Positions 1-7,590 of a stretch of DNA of 12,895 bases are shown here, in pieces; within the stretch, counting starts at the first letter, position 1, and the number at the start of each line of letters is the position of its first letter. This stretch comes from Rhodobacter sp. GTDB taxonomy: Bacteria; Pseudomonadota; Alphaproteobacteria; Rhodobacterales; Rhodobacteraceae. The notes beneath the pieces were generated by a model. It was not told the DNA's origin. It searched no databases and saw only the letters and a list, made by a program, of their open reading frames with translations. The translations under genes and the position numbers were made by a program. The stretch is taken from contig JAIXVS010000072.1 of the NCBI GenBank assembly GCA_027482795.1, positions 1-12,895 of the forward strand, written 5' to 3'.

Positions 1-2
1 AA

Positions 3-587
3 GAGAATGCAAACCTGACCGAGGGGATTGGCGCGCAGGGGCTGCGCCTGTCTGAACACCCGTTCGGGTTGCAACCGCAGGCGCGGCATTTTCCGCAGCG
101 TAACCGCATAGTGGCGGGGCTGGCGCGGGCGGTGGTGGTGGTAGAGGCGGCGGCGAAATCGGGCAGTCTTATCACGGCGCGAGATGCGGCAGATTTGGGG
201 CGCGATGTGCTGGCCGTGCCTGGCCATCCGTTTGATGCGCGGGCGGCGGGGTGCAATATGCTGATCCGCGATGGGGCGACATTGGTGCGATCCAGCGCGG
301 ATGTGATCGAGGCGTTGGGGCTGCCAGCGCTGGCAATGGCTGCGCCCAAACCTGCGCTTAAGCCCGATGCAGGTGCGCCCGTAGCACCTGCCCCGCGCCC
401 GCTGCGCGAGGCACATGCGCTGCATCAACAGATCCTGTCGCGCCTTGGCCCCAGCCCTGTGGCCGAAGACCAGCTTCTGCGCGATGTGGGTATTGCGGGG
501 GCGCAGATTGGCCCTGCGCTGGTGGCGTTGGAATTGGACGGGCAGATTCAGCGCCATCCGGGGGGGCTCATCTCGCGCTTGAATTAA
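3..587 (+). CDS. dprA: DNA-processing protein DprA (3' part, start lies before the window)
   Basis: DprA (Smf) binds incoming single-stranded DNA and loads RecA onto it during natural transformation. The reading frame is open from base 3, so the gene begins outside the window; about 194 codons are seen, roughly the C-terminal half of a usual 360-400 residue protein. The fragment opens inside the Rossmann-like DprA domain: an LSEHPFG stretch, then FPQRNRIVAGL, then a VVVEAAAKSGSLITA segment and a VPGHPFD segment, all diagnostic for this family. After a proline/alanine-rich linker (about fragment residues 100-135) comes a C-terminal winged-helix-like segment (about 140-194), as in many proteobacterial DprA proteins. 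It ends 119 bases before topA on the same strand, a pairing seen in other Rhodobacterales as far as I recall. No frameshift is visible. Identity is firm; activity in transformation is inferred from the family. Confidence 0.95.
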   Translation, partial: ENANLTEGIGAQGLRLSEHPFGLQPQARHFPQRNRIVAGLARAVVVVEAAAKSGSLITARDAADLGRDVLAVPGHPFDARAAGCNMLIRDGATLVRSSADVIEALGLPALAMAAPKPALKPDAGAPVAPAPRPLREAHALHQQILSRLGPSPVAEDQLLRDVGIAGAQIGPALVALELDGQIQRHPGGLISRLN

Positions 588-605
588 GGTGATTTCCCTG
601 CGTCA

Positions 606-657
606 TTGACAAGCCCTAGGGTGGTGGTTGACAAGCGCGCCATCCGCGCCACATGGT
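606..657 (+). promoter_or_regulatory. Candidate topA promoter region with tandem TTGACAAG repeat
   Basis: The 119-base dprA-topA gap holds two copies of TTGACAAG (606-613 and 628-635), 22 bases apart. Each contains a perfect -35 hexamer TTGACA. For the second copy, CATGGT at 652-657 is a weak -10 candidate at 18-bp spacing, which would give a leader of about 40 bases before the ATG at 707. The -35 matches are seen directly; the -10 and promoter role are inference, and topA could also be read from dprA. Confidence 0.35.
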
Positions 658-706
658 GCAGCGCGGCGCACAGCCCCCGAAGGCCGCCTTTCAAGTTAGG
701 GAAAAT

Positions 707-3361
707 ATGCCCGTTGTCGTTGTAGAATCCCCAGCCAAAGCCAAGACAATCAACAAATATCTTGGCCCCACCTATACGGTTTTGGCCAGTTTTGGACATG
801 TGCGCGATTTGCCGCCCAAGGATGGATCGGTTGACACGGACAATGATTTTGAAATGCTGTGGGAAGTGGCGGCAGATAGCAAAAAGCATGTCCGCGCCAT
901 TGCCGAGGCGCTGAAAACCGATAACGAATTGATCCTTGCGACCGACCCTGACCGTGAGGGCGAGGCGATTTCGTGGCATTTGCAAGAGGCGCTGCAAAGC
1001 AGCCTGAAAAAGGGCAAAAGCGTTAGCCGTGTGACGTTTAACGCCATCACCAAAGATGCAGTGACCGAGGCGATGAAGCACCCGCGCCAAGTGGATATGC
1101 CGCTGGTGGATGCCTATTTGGCGCGCCGCGCGCTGGATTATTTGGTGGGCTTTAACCTATCCCCTGTTTTGTGGCGCAAGCTGCCAGGCTCGCGGTCGGC
1201 GGGGCGGGTGCAATCGGTTTGCCTGCGCCTGATTGTTGACCGCGAGATGGAGATTGAGGCGTTTCGCGCGCGTGAGTTTTGGTCGATCACCGCGCTGCTG
1301 ACCACGCCGCGCGGGCAATCGTTTAGCGCCAAACTGACCCATCTGGCGGGCAAAAAGCTGGATAAGTTTGATATCGCCACGGCCGAGGCGGCCGATTTGG
1401 CGGCCACCGCCGTGCGCAAGCGCGATTTGACGGTGCAATCGGTTGAGGCAAAGCCAGCCTCGCGCAACCCCTATCCGCCGTTTATGACCAGCACCTTGCA
1501 GCAAGAGGCATCCCGCAAGTTTGGCATGGGGGCCAAGGCCTGCATGTCGGCAGCCCAGCGTCTGTATGAGGCGGGGCATATCACCTATATGCGCACCGAT
1601 GGCATTGATATGGCGCCCGAAGCGGTGGCGGCGGCGCGCGGCGCAATTAAGGCGCGGTTTGGGGCGCCCTATGTGCCCGAACAGCCGCGCATTTATAAGA
1701 ATAAGGCCAAGAATGCGCAGGAAGCGCATGAATGTATTCGCCCCACCGATATGAATATGGCCGAGGGCGATTTGGGCATTTCTGACAGCGATCAGCGCCG
1801 CCTGTATGATTTGATTTGGAAGCGCACGATAGCCAGCCAAATGGCATCTGCGCGGATGGAGCGGACGGCGGTGGATTTGGCCAGCGCGGATGGGGCTGTG
1901 GTGCTACGCGCCAGCGGCCAAGTGGTGCTGTTTGACGGATTCCTAAAGGTATATGACGAAGGCCGCGATGACGAGGATGAAGATGACACCCGCCTGCCGC
2001 AGCTGATGCAGGGCGAGGCGGTGGCCAAGGAGTCTGTCACCGAAGCGCAGCATTTCACCCAAGCACCGCCGCGCTATTCCGAGGCGACACTGGTCAAGCG
2101 GATGGAAGAGTTGGGCATTGGCCGCCCATCGACCTATGCATCGGTGCTGACCACGATTGTTGACCGCGAATATGTGCGCAAGGACAAAAACCGCCTGATC
2201 CCCGAAGATAAGGGGCGGCTGGTGACGGCGTTTTTGACGAACTTTTTCCGCCGTTATGTGGAGTATGATTTCACCGCCGATCTGGAAAGCCAGTTGGATG
2301 ATGTGTCCGCTGGGACGCGCGATTATAAGGCGGTGCTTAAGCAGTTTTGGCGCGATTTTTCGGCGGCTATTGCCGAAACCGCCGATCTGCGCATTGGCGA
2401 AGTGCTGGATAAGATTGATGAATTTCTGTCGCCGCATCTGTACCCCATGCGCGAAGACGGGTCTGATCCGCGCATATGCCAGACCTGCGGCACGGGGCGG
2501 CTGCATCTGAAAACCTCGCGCACGGGGGGGGCGTTTATTGGCTGCGGGAACTATCCTGAATGCCGCTATACCCGCCCCATTTCGGGGGAAGAGGGCGCAT
2601 CGGTGGATGGGCGCGTTTTGGGTGTGGACGTGGACGGGCTGGAAATTTCGCTGCGCGCGGGGCGCTTTGGCCCCTATGTGCAAAAGGGCGAGGCCACAGC
2701 GGATAACCCCAAACCGCCGCGCGCCAGCCTGCCGAAGACTTGGCCGCAAGAAAGCCTGACGCTCGAACGCGCGATTACGCTGCTGACCCTGCCGCGCCAA
2801 ATTGGCCCGCATCCTGATGACGGGCAAATGATTGAATCGGCGATTGGGCGCTTTGGCCCCTATGTCAAACACGGCACGCTCTATGCCAACCTGCCCGATG
2901 TGGAAGAGGTGTTTACCATTGGCATGAACCGCGCGGTTGAAGTGCTGGCGCAAAAGCTGGCAGGGCGGCGCGGGGGCACGGCGGCCCCGCCGCTGCGCGA
3001 GCTGGGCGAGCATCCTGCGGGCGGCTTTGTGCAGGTCATGGAGGGCAAATTTGGCCCCTATGTCAAATGGGCCAAGATCAATGCGACATTGCCCAAAGAT
3101 GTCACGCCCGAGACGATTACGCTGGAGGCGGCGCTGGGGCTGATTGAAGAAAAGGCTGGCAAAAAGGGCGGCGGCAAGAAGCCTGCTGCGAAAAAGGCAG
3201 CCCCAAAGGCGGCGGCGAAACCTAGCGCCAAGGCTGCGACCAAAGCGGCCGCTAAACCTGCGGCCAAAAAGCCCGCTGCATCAAAAACCGCCGCGAAAAA
3301 GCCTGCGGCCAAAAAATCAACCAAACCCGCCGAAAAAGATAGCGGTTCACTTGTGGAGTAA
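707..3361 (+). CDS. topA: DNA topoisomerase I (type IA)
   Basis: Relaxes negative supercoils by single-strand cleavage and passage. The start at 707 (MPVVVVESPAKAKTINKYLG) is preferred over an in-frame ATG at 653 because the family begins at this Toprim strand and a GGGA motif precedes it; this gives 884 residues. The Toprim domain (about 1-120) shows E7 and the acidic triad D80, D82, E84. The catalytic tyrosine is Y294 in HITYMRTDG. One four-cysteine zinc finger is seen (C591, C594, C613, C619), followed by three C-terminal repeats with G[RK]FGPYV cores near residues 653, 715 and 781. From about residue 815 to the end the protein is a low-complexity Lys/Ala/Pro tail resembling histone H1, presumably extra DNA contact. 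All catalytic residues are present, so it should be functional. It is essential in most bacteria. Confidence 0.97.
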   Translation: MPVVVVESPAKAKTINKYLGPTYTVLASFGHVRDLPPKDGSVDTDNDFEMLWEVAADSKKHVRAIAEALKTDNELILATDPDREGEAISWHLQEALQSSLKKGKSVSRVTFNAITKDAVTEAMKHPRQVDMPLVDAYLARRALDYLVGFNLSPVLWRKLPGSRSAGRVQSVCLRLIVDREMEIEAFRAREFWSITALLTTPRGQSFSAKLTHLAGKKLDKFDIATAEAADLAATAVRKRDLTVQSVEAKPASRNPYPPFMTSTLQQEASRKFGMGAKACMSAAQRLYEAGHITYMRTDGIDMAPEAVAAARGAIKARFGAPYVPEQPRIYKNKAKNAQEAHECIRPTDMNMAEGDLGISDSDQRRLYDLIWKRTIASQMASARMERTAVDLASADGAVVLRASGQVVLFDGFLKVYDEGRDDEDEDDTRLPQLMQGEAVAKESVTEAQHFTQAPPRYSEATLVKRMEELGIGRPSTYASVLTTIVDREYVRKDKNRLIPEDKGRLVTAFLTNFFRRYVEYDFTADLESQLDDVSAGTRDYKAVLKQFWRDFSAAIAETADLRIGEVLDKIDEFLSPHLYPMREDGSDPRICQTCGTGRLHLKTSRTGGAFIGCGNYPECRYTRPISGEEGASVDGRVLGVDVDGLEISLRAGRFGPYVQKGEATADNPKPPRASLPKTWPQESLTLERAITLLTLPRQIGPHPDDGQMIESAIGRFGPYVKHGTLYANLPDVEEVFTIGMNRAVEVLAQKLAGRRGGTAAPPLRELGEHPAGGFVQVMEGKFGPYVKWAKINATLPKDVTPETITLEAALGLIEEKAGKKGGGKKPAAKKAAPKAAAKPSAKAATKAAAKPAAKKPAASKTAAKKPAAKKSTKPAEKDSGSLVE

Positions 3362-3365
3362 TGTT

Positions 3366-3965
3366 ATGCGCCTGATGCCCTTTGCCGTTTTAATCGCCCT
3401 ATCTGGCCCCGTCTTTGCCGAAGACATCAACGATACGGGATGGAAGATTTCTTGCGACGATGCGGGCTGCCAAATTGCATCGGGCGGGTATTCGCTGTGG
3501 ACAACGGCAGACAGCGACCCTGCCGCGCTGCAAGCCTTGCAAAGCCTGCCAGATATGAGCGCGGTGAACTTTTTGGGCAGCTTGCAGAATATGGGCGATT
3601 CTACGGCTGATCTTGTTTTGGCTTTTGCCGAACGCGGCGAAAACATCAACGAAGGCAATTTGCAATTTATGCAGGGCGATTGGAAACCTGTGGGCGAAGC
3701 GACCCCCTATTTCATCCGCATTGTCGGGATGGAATATCAAGAATGGGCCAATGACGAGATGGGTGCGAATTTTGCCATGACGGCGGGCGATGCCTGCGCC
3801 GATGGCACCACCCACACAGGCACGGTGATTTCGCTGTATCGTTTGGGCGATGATCCCGATGCCGATGGCTGCTGGCAGGTGGAATATGTCGACGCGCAAA
3901 CCCTATCGATGCGCGATGTTGCAGGCGATTGGGGCGTGGTGGATTACGCGCGGGTGCAAAACTAA
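3366..3965 (+). CDS. Secreted or periplasmic protein of unknown function
   Basis: I do not recognise this 199-residue protein. The ATG at 3366 is chosen because GGAG at 3355-3358, overlapping the topA stop region, sits seven bases ahead, and because the start yields a good signal peptide: MRLMPFAVLIALSGPVFA followed by ED, with signal peptidase I cleavage expected after residue 18. The same frame is open further upstream inside topA, but that part lacks sense. The mature chain is acidic, rich in Asp, Gly and Trp, with four cysteines (30, 35, 144, 169) that could form two disulfides in the periplasm. No membrane segment follows the signal, and no lipobox is seen. It lies four bases after topA, so it is probably co-transcribed with it. 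The WKISCDDAGCQI start of the mature part is vaguely like IalB-type proteins, but I would not assign it. Confidence 0.85.
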   Translation: MRLMPFAVLIALSGPVFAEDINDTGWKISCDDAGCQIASGGYSLWTTADSDPAALQALQSLPDMSAVNFLGSLQNMGDSTADLVLAFAERGENINEGNLQFMQGDWKPVGEATPYFIRIVGMEYQEWANDEMGANFAMTAGDACADGTTHTGTVISLYRLGDDPDADGCWQVEYVDAQTLSMRDVAGDWGVVDYARVQN

Positions 3966-5017
3966 CCCGCGCGCGGTTTGACAAGCCGCGCCATCAGATG
4001 TGCTGGGGTGATCACGCCCACAGGCGCGCCCGCGCGCATCACGCACAGCTCGCCCGCGCCGTGTGCGATCATGTCCATCGCCGCTTTGACGGGGGCGTTT
4101 GCGTCAATCGCAGCGCCGCTGGACGGGCCCGCCTGCATGACGTCTTCGGCGCGCAGCACGGCCATCGGGTTCATATGGGCGACAAAATCGGCGACATAAT
4201 CAGAGACGGGGTTTGCGATAATCTCGCGCGCGGTGCCAATTTGCACGATGCGCCCGCCTTCCATCAGGGCAATGCGGTTACCCAGTTTGAACGCCTCGTC
4301 CAGATCATGGGACACGAAAATGATCGTGCGTTTTAGCGATGATTGCAGATCCAGAAGTTCGTCTTGAAGGCGCGCGCGGATCAGGGGATCCAGCGCGGAA
4401 AACGGCTCGTCCATTAGCAAAATGGGGGCTTCGGTGGCAAAGGCGCGCGCCAGCCCCACACGCTGCTGCATCCCGCCAGACAGCTCGCCAACTTTGCGGT
4501 CGGCCCATTGGGTTAGGTTGACCAGCGCCAGTTGCGCATCCACGCGGGGGCGGCGCTGGGCTTCGGACAGGCCCGCAAGTTCCAGCCCAAGGCCCACGTT
4601 TTCGCGCACGGATCGCCATGGCAGCAGGCCAAATTGCTGAAACACCATCGACACGCGCTGCTGGCGAATGCGGCGCAGGGTTTCGGGCGCGGCGTGGGTG
4701 GCATCGACCATGACATTGCCATCGCAGACCTCGACCCGCCCACGGCAGACGGGGTTTAGGCCATTGACCGCGCGCAGAAGGGTGGATTTGCCGCTGCCCG
4801 ACAGGCCCATCAGCACCAAAATCTCGCCTTCGCTGACCTCAAGCGAGCAATTATGCACGCCCAAAACTTGGGCGGTGGCCTCTTGAATCTGGGCGCGCGA
4901 CAGGCCCTGATCCATCAGCGGCAGGGCGCGGTCGGGTGCATCGCCGAACACGATGGATACATTGTCAAACCGAACGGCAAGGCCCGCAGTTTGCTTGGGG
5001 TCATGCGTGATGGTCAT
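3962..5017 (-). CDS. choV: Choline ABC transporter, ATP-binding subunit
   Basis: Cytoplasmic ATPase that powers choline uptake through ChoW. The 351-residue chain has Walker A GLSGSGKST at 71-79, the Q-loop QQ at about 127-128, the signature LSGGMQQR at 179-186, Walker B ILLMDEP at 199-205 and the switch histidine in SHD (H237). The N-terminal 60 residues, with an insert before the Walker A strand, and a C-terminal CBS-like stretch (about 285-345, including GELCVMRAGAPVGVITPAHLM) are typical of the ProV/OpuA subfamily. The start codon overlaps the choW stop codon as ATGA (5014-5017), so translation is probably coupled. Its stop codon shares bases with that of the convergent secreted-protein gene. 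Assignment to choline rather than glycine betaine rests on the neighbouring choX and bet genes; the ATPase alone cannot tell them apart. Confidence 0.93.
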   Translation of the reverse strand: MTITHDPKQTAGLAVRFDNVSIVFGDAPDRALPLMDQGLSRAQIQEATAQVLGVHNCSLEVSEGEILVLMGLSGSGKSTLLRAVNGLNPVCRGRVEVCDGNVMVDATHAAPETLRRIRQQRVSMVFQQFGLLPWRSVRENVGLGLELAGLSEAQRRPRVDAQLALVNLTQWADRKVGELSGGMQQRVGLARAFATEAPILLMDEPFSALDPLIRARLQDELLDLQSSLKRTIIFVSHDLDEAFKLGNRIALMEGGRIVQIGTAREIIANPVSDYVADFVAHMNPMAVLRAEDVMQAGPSSGAAIDANAPVKAAMDMIAHGAGELCVMRAGAPVGVITPAHLMARLVKPRAG

Positions 5018-5850
5018 GGTTTGCCCCCCAGCCGCAAGGTGCGATCCAGCAGAATTGCCACGACCACGATGATAAAGCCCGATTCAAAGCCAAGGGCCGT
5101 GTTCACTGTGTTCAGCGCGCGGATCACGGGCACGCCCAGCCCGTTTGCCCCCACCAGCGCCGCGATGACAACCATCGACAGCGACAGCATGATGGTTTGG
5201 TTCAGCCCCACCATGATTTGCGGCAGGGCATAGGGCAGCTCTACTTTCCACAGCTTTTGGCGCGGTGTTGCGCCAAAGGCCATTGCCGCCTCGACCAGCG
5301 CCACGGGAGTGGAGGATATGCCAAGCTGCGTTAGGCGAATGGGGGCGGGCAGAACGAAGATCACGGTAGCAATCAGCCCTGGCACAGTGCCAAGGCCAAA
5401 GAATACGATGGCAGGGATCAGGTAGACAAAGGTGGGCAGGGTTTGCATCAAATCCAGCACAGGCGACATGGCCGCATACAGGCGCGGGCGGTGGGCGGCG
5501 GCAATGCCAATGGGCACGCCAAGCCCCATGCAGACCACGCAGGATGACAGGATCAGCGTCAGGCTTTCGGTGGTTTCTTCCCAATAGCCTTGGTTCAAGA
5601 TGAACAAAAACCCAAGGCCCACGCCAATGCACAGCCGCCAGCTGCGTTGCAATACCCATGCCAGCGCAATGAAGGCCGCGATAATCACAAAGGGGCTTGG
5701 GGTTTGCAGCACCCACAAGATCGCGCTGATCATCGCCTCCATCCCGATGGAGATGACATCGAAAAACCCTGAAAGATGCTCTTTCATCCAATCAAAGATG
5801 AATTTCGCCAGTTTTCCCACGGGAATTTTGTGATCGGTGATCCAGTCCAT
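5014..5850 (-). CDS. choW: Choline ABC transporter, permease subunit
   Basis: Inner-membrane permease of the ChoXWV importer, 278 residues from the ATG at 5850 (MDWITDHKIPVGK). A longer in-frame start at 5922 would add 24 residues encoded by the hairpin repeat and is rejected. Hydrophobic segments are seen near residues 37-66, 75-86, 97-117, 140-167, 215-238 and 258-268. The EAA coupling loop that contacts ChoV is at about 187-206 (EAAMAFGATPRQKLWKVELP). The protein matches the ProW/OpuAB family with a short N-terminal extension. It is followed by choV with a four-base overlap. It is separated from choX by 119 bases that carry a two-hairpin repeat, so its expression is probably lower than that of choX. 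The ribosome binding site is only moderate (AAGG about nine bases ahead). Confidence 0.93.
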   Translation of the reverse strand: MDWITDHKIPVGKLAKFIFDWMKEHLSGFFDVISIGMEAMISAILWVLQTPSPFVIIAAFIALAWVLQRSWRLCIGVGLGFLFILNQGYWEETTESLTLILSSCVVCMGLGVPIGIAAAHRPRLYAAMSPVLDLMQTLPTFVYLIPAIVFFGLGTVPGLIATVIFVLPAPIRLTQLGISSTPVALVEAAMAFGATPRQKLWKVELPYALPQIMVGLNQTIMLSLSMVVIAALVGANGLGVPVIRALNTVNTALGFESGFIIVVVAILLDRTLRLGGKP

Positions 5851-5876
5851 CGCGATGCCTTGCCCTTCCTCGCTCT

Positions 5877-5947
5877 GCAAATATCCTGCGGGGGAGGCAT
5901 GTTGGGGGCTGGCCCCCAACATGCTTGGGGGTGCAAAACCCCCAAGC
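5877..5947 (-). repeat. Two-hairpin intergenic repeat, copy A (between choX and choW)
   Basis: Read on the - strand this has three parts. Hairpin 1 has 9-bp stems GCTTGGGGG (5939-5947) and CCCCCAAGC (5923-5931) with a 7-base loop. Hairpin 2 has 13-bp perfect stems (5912-5924 and 5897-5909) with a 2-base centre. A tail follows, CCTCCCCCGCAGGATATTT (5879-5897). The tail matches copy B after betA at 18 of 19 bases, and both copies place it right after hairpin 2. No T tract follows either hairpin, so a classical Rho-independent terminator is not supported. The element lies in the choX-choW transcript and may protect the choX 3' end or reduce read-through into choWV. The structure is seen directly; the role is inference. 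Confidence 0.8.
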
Positions 5948-5969
5948 GACCTATCCGCAAGCGCGGCGG

Positions 5970-6899
5970 TTATTGTAGGGCGGCTGCCACAGCGGCCTTA
6001 GCATCGCCGCCGTCTTTGGTGGTCACGCCGTCCAGCCAAGGCTCCCACGCGCCCGTGTTGGCGGCCAGCCAAGTTTTGGCAGCCTCGCGCGGGTCGGTGC
6101 CGTCATTCAGGATTGCGCCCATGATTTCATTTTCCATGGCCAGCGTGAAGGACAGGTTTTGCAGCAGTTTGCCCGTGTTGGGGCATTCAGCCACATAGCC
6201 TGCGCGCACGTTGGTATCGACCACTGCACCGCCAAGGTTGGGGCCAAAGTAATCATCGCCGCCTGTCAGATAGGTCATTTTGAAATTGGCATTCATGGGA
6301 TGGGGTTCCCAGCCAAGGAAGATGATCGGCTTGCTGTCGCCGTCTTTGTTGGCCACTTCGGCCAGCATCCCTGCTTCGGAACTTTCGACAATTTCAAACC
6401 CGTCTAGACCAAAGGGGCCGCTTGCAATCATATCCAAGATGATGCGGTTGCCGTCATTGCCAGGCTCAATCCCGTAAATCTTGCCTTCCAGCGCGTCTTT
6501 GTTGGCGGCAATATCTGCAAAGTCTTTAATTCCCAGCGCAGCGCCAGCTTCGTTGGTCGCTAGGGTATATTTTGCGCCCTCTAGGTTGGTGCGCACGGTT
6601 TCCACCTTGCCTGCGTCGCGGTGCGGGGCCAGATCAGCCTCCATCGTGGGCATCCAGTTGCCCAAGAACACATCGACATCGCCTTCGGCAAGGCCAGTGT
6701 AGGTGACGGGCACGGACAGAACTTTGGTTTCCGTCTCGTATCCCAAAGCTTCCAAAACCAGCGTGGTGGCGGCGGTGGTGGCGGTGATATCCGTCCAACC
6801 CACATCCGAGAAAATAACTTTATCGCAGCCTTCGGCATAGGCGGTACCAGTAAAGGCAAAAGCCACAGCAGTGGCAAGAAGTGCGGTGCGGCGTGACAT
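5970..6899 (-). CDS. choX: Choline ABC transporter, periplasmic choline-binding protein
   Basis: Captures choline in the periplasm and delivers it to ChoWV. The start at 6899 (MSRRTALLATAVAFAFTGTAYA) gives 309 residues with a clear signal peptide (cleavage after about residue 22) and a GGGAG ribosome binding site; longer in-frame starts run back into betI and are rejected. The choline-binding aromatic box known from Sinorhizobium meliloti ChoX (W43, W90, Y119, W205, with D45 and N156) appears here at a constant offset of eight: W35 in DVGWTD, W82 in LGNWMP, Y111 in AKYTLATN, W197 in LGWEPHP, with D37 and N148. That favours choline over other betaines. It is the first gene of choXWV and diverges from betI with a shared control region, so it is probably choline-inducible through BetI. 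The S. meliloti numbering is from memory. Confidence 0.95.
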   Translation of the reverse strand: MSRRTALLATAVAFAFTGTAYAEGCDKVIFSDVGWTDITATTAATTLVLEALGYETETKVLSVPVTYTGLAEGDVDVFLGNWMPTMEADLAPHRDAGKVETVRTNLEGAKYTLATNEAGAALGIKDFADIAANKDALEGKIYGIEPGNDGNRIILDMIASGPFGLDGFEIVESSEAGMLAEVANKDGDSKPIIFLGWEPHPMNANFKMTYLTGGDDYFGPNLGGAVVDTNVRAGYVAECPNTGKLLQNLSFTLAMENEIMGAILNDGTDPREAAKTWLAANTGAWEPWLDGVTTKDGGDAKAAVAAALQ

Positions 6900-6936
6900 G
6901 GTGGTCTCCCTGTTGATTGTTGGTTGCCATTTATTC

Positions 6937-6956
6937 TTGATTGACGAGTCAATAAA
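6937..6956. promoter_or_regulatory. Candidate BetI operator between choX and betI
   Basis: TTGATTGACGAGTCAATAAA is an imperfect palindrome: the inner arms ATTGAC (6940-6945) and GTCAAT (6948-6953) are perfect around GA. Further out, TT (6937-6938) pairs with AA (6955-6956), with one mismatch (G6939/A6954). It lies in the middle of the 106-bp divergent region between choX and betI. BetI repressors are known to bind palindromes of the ATTGA...TCAAT kind in bet promoters and release them with choline. Placement and symmetry make this the most likely operator; binding itself is inference. Confidence 0.65.
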
Positions 6957-6980
6957 CTTCGGACAGGTTGCGTTTGGCAA
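6951..6980 (-). promoter_or_regulatory. Candidate choX promoter
   Basis: On the - strand TTGCCA (6975-6980) is a plausible -35 and TTTATT (6951-6956) a plausible -10, separated by 18 bp. The -10 would overlap the candidate BetI operator, so bound BetI would block transcription of choXWV. Hexamer matches are only partial. A matching betI promoter on the + strand is less clear; TTGCCA also occurs there at 6924-6929 but lacks a good -10. Confidence 0.4.
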
Positions 6981-7005
6981 GAAAAATCTTTGGGGCCATC
7001 GCAAA

Positions 7006-7590
7006 ATGCCGAAACTTGGAATGGAGCCTATCCGAAAGGCGGCGCTCGTCAACGCTACGATTGTGGAAATCGGGCAAAAAGGATCGCTTGATGTGACTGT
7101 GGCGCAAATTGCGCGGCGGGCGGGCATGTCATCGGCGCTGGCGCATCATTATTTTGGCAGCAAGGAAGAGATGTTCTTGGCCGCGATGCGCCAGTTGATG
7201 ACCGTGTACGGGGCCGAAGTGCGCGGCGCGATTGCGGCCAGCGAGGGGCCTTTGGGGCGCGTGCGGGCGGTGCTGATTGCGTCCTTCTCGCCCATGAACT
7301 TTCGCCGTGATGTGGTGGGCGCGTGGCTGAACTTTTGGGTTCTGGCGCAGTCTGTGCCTGCCGCCAAGCGGCTGCTTGCGATTTATCAGCGCCGTTTGCA
7401 CAGCAATTTGATGGTGGGGCTGCGCCCGCTGGCGGGTGCGCGGGCGGATGGGATTGCTGCGGGATTGGCGGCGCTGATTGACGGGCTTTACCTGCGCGAA
7501 GCGTTGAAACTTGGCGCGCCTGATGGGGCTGCGGCGGTGCGTATGGCGATGGATTATTTGGCGGCAGAATTGGCCAAAGGTGACGCATGA
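7006..7590 (+). CDS. betI: TetR-family choline-responsive repressor BetI
   Basis: Represses choline uptake and oxidation genes in the absence of choline. The start at 7006 gives 194 residues beginning MPKLGMEPIRKAAL, closely matching the start and the 195-residue length of Escherichia coli BetI; a longer in-frame start inside choX is rejected. The TetR helix-turn-helix is at about residues 27-56 (TVAQIARRAGMSSALAHHYFGSK). The C-terminal ligand and dimer part contains the family's FSPMNF and AWLNFW segments. The stop overlaps the betA start as ATGA (7587-7590), so the two are translated as a coupled pair. It is divergent from choX and probably also controls itself through the palindrome at 6937-6956. 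The ribosome binding site is weak, consistent with low repressor levels. Confidence 0.95.
   Translation: MPKLGMEPIRKAALVNATIVEIGQKGSLDVTVAQIARRAGMSSALAHHYFGSKEEMFLAAMRQLMTVYGAEVRGAIAASEGPLGRVRAVLIASFSPMNFRRDVVGAWLNFWVLAQSVPAAKRLLAIYQRRLHSNLMVGLRPLAGARADGIAAGLAALIDGLYLREALKLGAPDGAAAVRMAMDYLAAELAKGDA

Noticed and set aside
1943..3013. Long open frame on the - strand opposite topA (over 350 codons), plus similar ones opposite betA and choX
   Set aside because: They lie antisense to clearly functional genes, have Arg/Ala/His-rich translations with no recognisable domain, and arise easily from GC-rich codon bias.
5851..5922. Upstream start for choW giving 24 more residues
   Set aside because: The extra part is encoded by the hairpin repeat and is not like the family N terminus.
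6937..6956. FNR-type box in the choX-betI region
   Set aside because: TTGAC and GTCAA are separated by only 2 bases instead of the required 4; BetI operator fits better.
6900..7127. N-terminal extension of choX back into betI
   Set aside because: The extension overlaps the betI coding region and operator; the start at 6899 has a good ribosome binding site and signal peptide.
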